Notes under the pieces: model-generated
Databases searched by the model: none
What the model was told of the DNA's origin: nothing
What the model saw: only the letters and a program-made list of their open reading frames with translations
Shown: positions 21,002 to 26,733 of the stretch, in pieces
Numbering within the stretch: position 1 is the first letter of the stretch
Layout: every line of letters starts with the position of its first letter
Origin: Bigelowiella natans CCMP2755
Lineage: Eukaryota; Cercozoa; Chlorarachniophyceae
Assembly: GCA_000320545.1 (NCBI GenBank)
Contig: ADNK01001470.1
Location: 7,501-34,233, forward strand
Direction: 5' to 3'
DNA length: 26,733 nt
Program-made: the position numbers and the translations under genes

Positions 21002-22310
21002 GCCTCGAGTTTCCCCCTTCCTCAATCAGTGCGGTGGGGTCGCAGGAGGCGACGAGGAAGAATGACAGCGGTTGGGCACGCGATCGCAGTCGGAGCAGCG
21101 CGATTGCGAGATCAGCTTCCAGGATTTTTTTTTTTAATTTTGAAAAATGACAAAAATCACAGGGGAATATTTCTGCGCGTCACTGACCGAAGTGTCCTTC
21201 TATCTGTTTTCCCTTGTGTGCCGAGCGACTCTCAGACGGCGGTGGGAACCCGCCAAGGCGCAAAACGAACCTCAACTTTTTTCATGGGCGGCAAGCTGAC
21301 TGAGGGGTGTGTGGAGCAGCCAGTTAGCACATCTAACAAAGCTTTCACGTCCTCCTGTGGAAGCACTTCATCCATTCATTCATTCATCCCTTTGTTCAAT
21401 CTTGATCTCTCTTCGTTCAAAACTGCGACCGTGCCAACCTGCTGCTCGCTGAAGCACGAACGATGAGAGCACAAACAGACGACGCAACTGCACGAAGGGG
21501 ACAGAGTCGAAGAGATTTGTGCATTCTCGAGGAGAACGAAAGAAAGCGTTCAGCACTGAGAACAAACCCAAAAATCTCAAGCGAAGTGTCGAATCGAACT
21601 TGCACGTGCGACAACCGAAGCTCCGCCCCCAACAACAACAACAACAACGCCGTGCAAATCGTGCAAACTGCTGCACCGTGCCCGCATGAAGACACCATGC
21701 AGCGGTGTCATTCGCAATCAAAATTGCAACAGACCATTGACAGCATTGTCAGCAGGCTCGATCAGTGGAAAAACTGTCACTCTGCTGGTCTGCTGAGCAG
21801 CTTGAGCATTGTGAGTGATGTGCATGCACACTTGCCAACTCACGCCACTGTGAGACGGATGCAATCTGACTCTGTTGAGCAGCTAGAGCATGCCGCATGA
21901 TGCACACTTGCGCCACTGCACGTGCACCGCCACACACAGACACATTCTGGACATTCCGGACACCACGCTGGCATGCATCGGGCAGCAGGTGCAGAGCTGG
22001 AGAGCACCACAGATGCGAAGCGTGCGCAATGTCCATCGTGCAATTGGCTAGCTAGGTTGCATCTGTCCGCCACAGTCTCATCACAATCTCATCGGAGGGG
22101 TCACCTGAGGATGCATGTTTCATGCATTCAAAATTGGCATTCGCACACGCACGTCTAGCTAGCACTGCCAGAGGAGATGGTGCATGTCTGTCACGACACC
22201 AGATGTTTCACATCTGCTTCTTCACATGGCATCAGGACAACATGAAGCTTCCGAGATCGCCCACTGTGCCGATGGCGCGCATCCACTCCAGCACGTCTAA
22301 TTTTTCGAGC
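21002..22310. other. Intergenic region, GCAC/TGCA-rich, no supported gene
   Basis: About 1.3 kb between the 5' end of the CobW gene and the 3' end of the ankyrin gene. The left part should contain the CobW promoter. From about 21450 on, the sequence is dense in GCAC, TGCA and GAGCAG words, with a (CAA)n run at about 21629-21646 and an imperfect duplication (a GAGCAGCT-to-GCACACTTG stretch at about 21796 and again at about 21878). The plus-strand frame 21463-21900 is open but looks like biased-composition noise. Confidence 0.4.
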
Positions 22311-24284
22311 TCATGGCGACCGCTTCCTCTTTTTCGAGTTGACGGCGACGACTTCTGCCCCCAACCCCCGCTTCAATTCCGTGCTCAAGAAGTGCAAATC
22401 CCTCAAGTCTCTGTTGAACACCTGGATCCGTCGCTCAATGCAATGATGCTTGATGAAGCTTTTGAGCGCATTGTCGCTTGCCAAGTCATAGGGAGTCTTC
22501 CCATTTCTGTGCTTGGCCTCAACGTTTGCCTTCATGTCAACCAGGTACTTCACAATCGCAAAATGACCCTTACGGGAACCCCAAACCAACGGAGTGTTAC
22601 CTAGTATGTTGCATTGAAATCGTTATCAATCATGTAACATGTTCTACAACTGCTGCCTTAATGCTAGTATTGGTACCCACCCCTGTTGTTTTTCGCCTCA
22701 ATGTTTGCCTTCTTGTCAACCAGATACTTTACGATCTCAAAATGACTCATACAGGAACCCGCAATCAACGGAGTATCACCTAATACATTGTATTGAAATC
22801 TTTATCAATTGTGTAACATGTTCTACAACTGCTGTCTTAATGCTAGTATTGGTACCCACCCCTGTTGTTTTTCGCCTCAATGTTTGCCTTCATGTCAACC
22901 AGATACTTTACGATCTCAAAATGACCGTCATAGGAACCCGCAATCAACGAAGTACTACCTAACACATTGTATTGAAATCGTTGTAAATTGTGTAACACAT
23001 TCTACAACTGCTGTCTTAATGCTAGTATTGGTACCCACCGTTTCCGTCTTTCGCCTCAATGTTTGCCTTCATATCAACCAGATACTTTACGATCTCAAAA
23101 TGACCCTCATAGGAACCCGCAATCAACGGAGTCCAACCTTGAAATCGTTATGCATTATGTAACACATTCTACAACTGCTGTCTTAATGCTAGTATTGGTA
23201 GCTACCGTTTTCGTCCTTCGCCTCAATGTTTGCCTTCATGTCAACCAGATACTTTACGATCTCAAAATGACCCTCATAGGAACCCGCAATCAACGGAGTA
23301 TTACCTAATATATTGTATTGAAATCGTTATCAATTGTGTAACATGTTCTACAACTGCTGTCTTAATGCTAGTATTGGTACCCACCATATTCATTTTTCGC
23401 CTCAATATTTGCCTTCATGTCAACCAGGTACTTTACGATCTCCAAATGACCCATACAGGAACCCGCAATCAACGGAGTATCACCTAATACATTGTATTGA
23501 AATCGTTGTAAATTATGTAACATATTCTACAACTACTGTCTTAATGCTAGTATTGGTAGCTACCGTTTTCGTCTTTCGCCTCAATGTTTGCCTTCATATC
23601 AACCAGATACTTCACGATCTCCAAATGACCCTTACGGGAACCCCAAACCAACGGAGTATTACCTAATATATTGCATCGAAATCGTTATGCATTATGTAAC
23701 ATATTCTACAACTGCTGTCTTAATGCTAGCATTGGTAGCTACCGTTTTCGTCTTTCGCCTCAATGTTTGCCTTCATGTCAACCAGATACTTCACGATCTC
23801 CAAATGACCATTAAAGGTACCACAAAACAACGGAGTCCAACCTTGAAATCGTTATCAATTGTGTAACATATTCTACAACTGCTGTCTTAATGCTAGTATT
23901 GGTAGCTACCCTCGTTGTTTTTCGCCTCAATGTTTGCCTTCATGTCAACCAGGTACTTTACGATCTCAAAATGACCCATACAGGAACCCGCGGCCAACGG
24001 AGTATTACCTAACACATAGCATTGAAATCGTTGTAAATCATGTAACACATTCTACAACTGCTGTCTTAATGCTAGTATTGGTACCCACCCTTGTTGTTTT
24101 TCGCCTCAATGTTTGCCTTCATGTCAACCAGGTACTTTACGATCTCCAAATGACCATTAAAGGTGCCACAAAACAACGGAGTCCAACCTAATATGTTGCA
24201 TTGAAATCGTTGTACATTGTGTAACATGTTCTACAACTACTGTCTCAATGCTAGCATTGGTACCCACCATGTTCATTTTTCGCC
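22311..24284 (-). CDS. Ankyrin-repeat protein encoded by a one-repeat-per-exon cassette array
   Basis: On the minus strand, nine exons of exactly 99 nt (24187-24089, 24008-23910, 23841-23743, 23662-23564, 23483-23385, 23304-23206, 23137-23039, 22958-22860, 22779-22681) each encode one 33-residue ankyrin repeat of the form GxTPLxxGxxxGH(F/L)EIVKYLVDMKANIEAKxxx. None contains a stop. Every exon starts and ends in phase 1, so any number of copies stays in frame. The last exon (22600-22311) holds a tenth repeat, a partial capping repeat (GKTPYDLASDNALKSF) and a tail ending in a basic KKRKR motif that could be a nuclear signal. Introns run from GTGGGTACC or GTAGCTACC to an AG acceptor and are 80 or 68 nt. 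Upstream, only the last 17 nt of another cassette (24284-24268) remain before a CAG/TGC repeat, so the 5' end of the gene is not identified. The gene could be truncated, or could be joined by splicing to upstream sequence. Confidence 0.82.
22601..24267 (-). repeat. Tandem array of 179-bp (or 167-bp) exon-intron units
   Basis: The unit is 99 nt of exon plus 80 nt of intron. Ten introns are present: eight of 80 nt and two of 68 nt (23138-23205 and 23842-23909). The short form lacks 12 nt beside the acceptor. The introns are nearly as similar to each other as the exons, which indicates recent duplication or gene conversion of whole exon-intron units. Two donor versions alternate irregularly (GTGGGTACC and GTAGCTACC). 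Confidence 0.93.
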
Positions 24285-24741
24285 TTCTGCTGCTACTGCA
24301 ACCACCACTGCAACAACTGCTGCTGCTGCTGCTGCTAACATTGACTACACGTGAACCAAACACCAACACCGCGTGTGCCATGAATTGCTCAAACACTCCA
24401 ACCACTGCCACGACAATGCCAACGCTGCAGCTGCTACCCACCGTGACAACCGCGCTCCTCAACACTTGCGTTTTCCCAAATCAAACGCTTCAGACAGGGA
24501 AGGTCGTTGCTGTGCACTGCTCTGAAGATGTTGCTGGAGGTGCCAGACGACACGTTCATGATTGCTCTGCAGGACAGCTCCAGGATGTTTCATTGCCATG
24601 GATTGTTTGGAGTCTGGACTTGTCACTGGCACACTGCCAGAAAGCCAGTTCGCATGGCACTGCATTTCGTGCGCTTTGCACGTGTTTTGCAACGTGCAGT
24701 CCATCATTGAGTTCATTGTTGTTCTCAGCTGCAAAGTCAGT
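24285..24741. other. Gap between ankyrin array and NTPase gene, (TGC)n-bearing
   Basis: This starts with a TGC/TGCAAC repeat tract (about 24287-24340) directly abutting the truncated ankyrin cassette and continues into GCAC/TGCA-rich sequence. I found no convincing exon. In the ankyrin frame, TAG stops lie just upstream of the truncated cassette, although AG acceptors exist within the repeat. Confidence 0.4.
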
Positions 24742-26529
24742 TCAGCAGTGGTGTGTTGCACGCGCCAGTGCGTGCATGCCAGCGTGCACGTGCGTCGTGT
24801 CGCAATGATGCTGGAATGCGTGCGCACGAAGCAGCACGCAACGTGCAAACGCGCAACGATTGTTTGCAGAGACAAGCAGGTGCTTAGGGAGACGTCTGGC
24901 TGGAAGCTTGCAACCCTTGTAAATTTTAGCAAAGAACCATTTCTCGCCATCTAATCCGGTGAAATTTTCGAGATTCTTCTCTGCATACAGTTGGAATATA
25001 TTGCTTTTAATCCATTCGCTTTGTGGAACTATGGCGTATTTCTCACTGTAAAGAAGTGTTTCATCAGTAGTGGAAGGTTGGACCGAAAATATTCTGCTTG
25101 AAACTTTCAAATCTCCGAAGTGTATGTGTTCCGCAGCTATTCCTGCCCAAGCATTATCCTGATAACCTTTGAAAAGTTCGTATTTGTCCTCCCTAATGAA
25201 TTCCCGCAGCTGTCCACCGGTTCTCTTCATTCTCTCCAAAAACACACTCGGATTCTCTTTTAGCTCGATTGCGATCACCTTGGACTCCTCAATGGCAAAT
25301 GTCGGAACAAAGAATCTCTTCCATGTAACACCTCTGATCTCTTGTTCGAAATTGCACATTTCGCTGTTCGGAGAGGTCAAGTACACCACGAAGGCCTCCA
25401 CTAAATGTACTTTGAAGTACTTGTGACCTCGCCTTGGAGCTGGGTCTATTATCAAATGGGCTGATTTGTCATCAAAAGTTTTCCAAGCTTTAGTTTTCCA
25501 GAACCCTTGATCGTTTACTTCCGCTTCCTGGCACTTGTACTTCCCATCTTCTATCCAAAACAGGTAAATCGTAGCCTCTTGGACAGAGTAAAACGCCACC
25601 TTCTCCCCTTTGATGAAGGCTTCTCGCATGTAAATCTGGGAAAATGCCAGGCTTTTGCCAATTCCGCTTTGTCCTGCGAGTATGCAAATTCTCAAGATTG
25701 CACCGTTAATGTATTCCTTGCGGAGTCGACGAAACTCCTTCAAAACTTGAAGAAAACACCTTCTACCAAATATAAGAATGCCTTCAATCTTCTTGTCCTT
25801 CATGCGCTTTGCTTCTTTCTTCGCAATTACGGTGAAACCAGGGATGAATACCGTGCTCACTGTCAGTAGCACCATGGGCAGGAATTTGGAGATTTTCACA
25901 TCGCCAACCTCTCTCTTTTCTGCTTCAACAAGAGCTTTGGCATACTCTCTTCCGGCAGGGTTTTCTGTCAAAATTATCCCCCCGCTTTCATCAATTTCCA
26001 TGGCTGAACACACAGGCAAAACTATCTCAGCACACCAATTGCTCATCAGATGTTACAAAAATACATTACCGGTTGCATCCTCGAATTTCTTTGACACGTC
26101 CTTCAGTTCTGCCTCCTTCGCCTGGATTTCCTTTTGAGTTTCAGCTATTTGCGCTTCTACTTTCTTTGTTTTCTCATTGAGCTCCTCCTTCGTAAACTTT
26201 TCTTCCGAGTAAAATTGTTCAAATCGCGCAAGTCGGTCATTCAGCTTGTTCTCCTTCTCCCTCAATTTCAAGATTTCCTGCTTTGTAAGTTGGATCTGAT
26301 TTCCCCATACCTCAGAACGCTGAGAACACATCAAAGCTTAAGCTCCCGAACGCAAGCCTCGTAGGATAAGTACCTGTGCTTTCGAACTTCTCCTTCTAGG
26401 GATTCTTTCATCTACCTTCCTTTTCTCGTCAAAAGATCCACTACGCTTCATCGAGTCTGATTTCGAGTCTGGTGTGAAGATCTTCACGGGAGACTGACTC
26501 TCGTTGCGTCGAATCCCCGGAAAGAGCAT
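24742..26529 (-). CDS. Coiled-coil P-loop NTPase, Crinkler/RHS-like
   Basis: Three exons with matching phases: 26529-26374 (52 codons), 26319-26070, 26003-24742; about 555 residues. Exon 1 is Ser/Arg-rich and basic. Exon 2 is a strongly charged coiled coil (QEILKLREKENKLNDRL through QKEIQAKEAELKDVSKK). Exon 3 begins with a hydrophobic segment (FLPMVLLTVSTVFIPGF), then a P-loop NTPase: Walker A CILAGQSGIGKSLAFSQ and Walker B AHLIIDPAP, followed by VVYLTSPNSEMCNFEQ. The GxxGxGKS site, the lone IID Walker B and the following strand order resemble the NTPase of RHS (retrotransposon hot spot) and Crinkler-type proteins, a family found in trypanosomes, oomycetes and other protists. The assignment is by pattern only. 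Roughly the last 55 residues (after FAKIYKG) have Cys/His/Ala-rich composition like the flanking non-coding DNA, so the true end or a splice donor may lie near 24930. Confidence 0.65.
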
Positions 26530-26733
26530 TACATGTACATGTACCGGGAGTATTACCGGTATTGCCCGTTAGTGTCCGTTAGTGTCCGAAGATTAGGGAC
26601 TCCCATTTTCATCCCGGAATGACCAGCAGCGGGGAGAGTCTCCGGTGAAGAACTGACACGTGTGGCTGATATGGCAAAGACATTAAATGTCAAATTCTCG
26701 GGCACACGATGCCTCAAAGCTCCAGCCCAGTGA
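26530..26733. other. 5' flank of the NTPase gene with palindrome and tandem 10-mer
   Basis: Just upstream of the NTPase start lie a 12-bp palindrome ACATGTACATGT (26531-26542), a TACCGGTA palindrome (26554-26561) and two adjacent copies of CCGTTAGTGT (26566-26585). These could be promoter elements. Nothing else is recognised up to the window end. Confidence 0.4.

Noticed and set aside
21463-21900. Plus-strand open frame of 145 residues with an Asn run
   Set aside because: The Asn run is a (CAA)n microsatellite. The rest follows the GCAC/TGCA word bias, no family is recognised, and the minus strand is equally open.
22478-24191. Series of overlapping plus-strand open frames of about 85-117 residues that resemble each other (with LMLVLVPT and VCLHVNQILYDL segments)
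   Set aside because: They are the antisense reading of the ankyrin exon-intron units. Their mutual similarity only reflects the tandem array.
22311-24284. CRISPR-like array (regular spacing of conserved and variable blocks)
   Set aside because: The period is 179/167 bp with conserved coding exons, GT-AG introns and in-frame ankyrin repeats, so it is a protein-coding array in a eukaryotic genome.
24742-26529. Splice fusion of the NTPase gene directly into the ankyrin array
   Set aside because: The best donor near the NTPase end (about 24931) is phase 1 and weak, while acceptors beside the truncated cassette at 24284 are all phase 0. It is kept only as a hypothesis under findings.

Overview
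The window is nuclear DNA of an intron-rich eukaryote. Nearly every gene is split by short GT-AG introns (about 55-500 nt), and reading frames rejoin in phase across them. There are no operons or ribosome-binding sites. The mix of a mitochondrial complex I subunit, a DET2/SRD5A steroid reductase, a COG0523 metal chaperone, a chromatin reader and a Crinkler/RHS-like NTPase points to a free-living protist or alga. I cannot place it to phylum from sequence alone. All exon models were assembled by eye from splice signals, phase and family conservation. There is no transcript evidence.

Layout: (1) 2-136 (+), 3' end of a tail-anchored membrane protein; (2) 830-1506 (-), a four-exon NDUFA13/GRIM-19 complex I subunit; (3) 2960-8773 (+), a roughly 19-exon gene for an unrecognised, mostly helical protein of about 670-730 residues with a possible N-myristoylation start; (4) 10001-12560 (-), a chromatin protein with ELM2, an NSD-type PHD plus second zinc cluster, and ARID; (5) 12979-14915 (+), a nine-exon steroid 5-alpha-reductase, divergent from gene 4 across about 420 bp; (6) 15792-17923 (+), a secreted alpha/beta-hydrolase with a long unrecognised C-terminal region; (7) 18699-21001 (-), a five-exon CobW/COG0523 GTPase; (8) 22311-24284 (-), an ankyrin-repeat gene whose repeats sit on near-identical 99-nt exons separated by near-identical 80- or 68-nt introns; (9) 24742-26529 (-), a coiled-coil plus P-loop NTPase of Crinkler/RHS type.

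Genes 1-7 look like single-copy housekeeping or metabolic genes. They carry many microsatellites (GA, CA, TA, GAT, TAG, TTC, CTC, G and C runs), almost all inside introns. Genes 8 and 9 look like accessory, fast-evolving DNA. In the ankyrin array the scaffold residues and even the introns are homogenised, while differences between cassettes fall at positions that contact ligands in other ankyrin proteins. Cassette variants recur in shuffled order. With an NTPase of a family linked to effector and mobile-element biology directly upstream on the same strand, this is the strongest candidate for an undescribed system: a phase-symmetric exon cassette array that could change recognition surfaces by unequal recombination.
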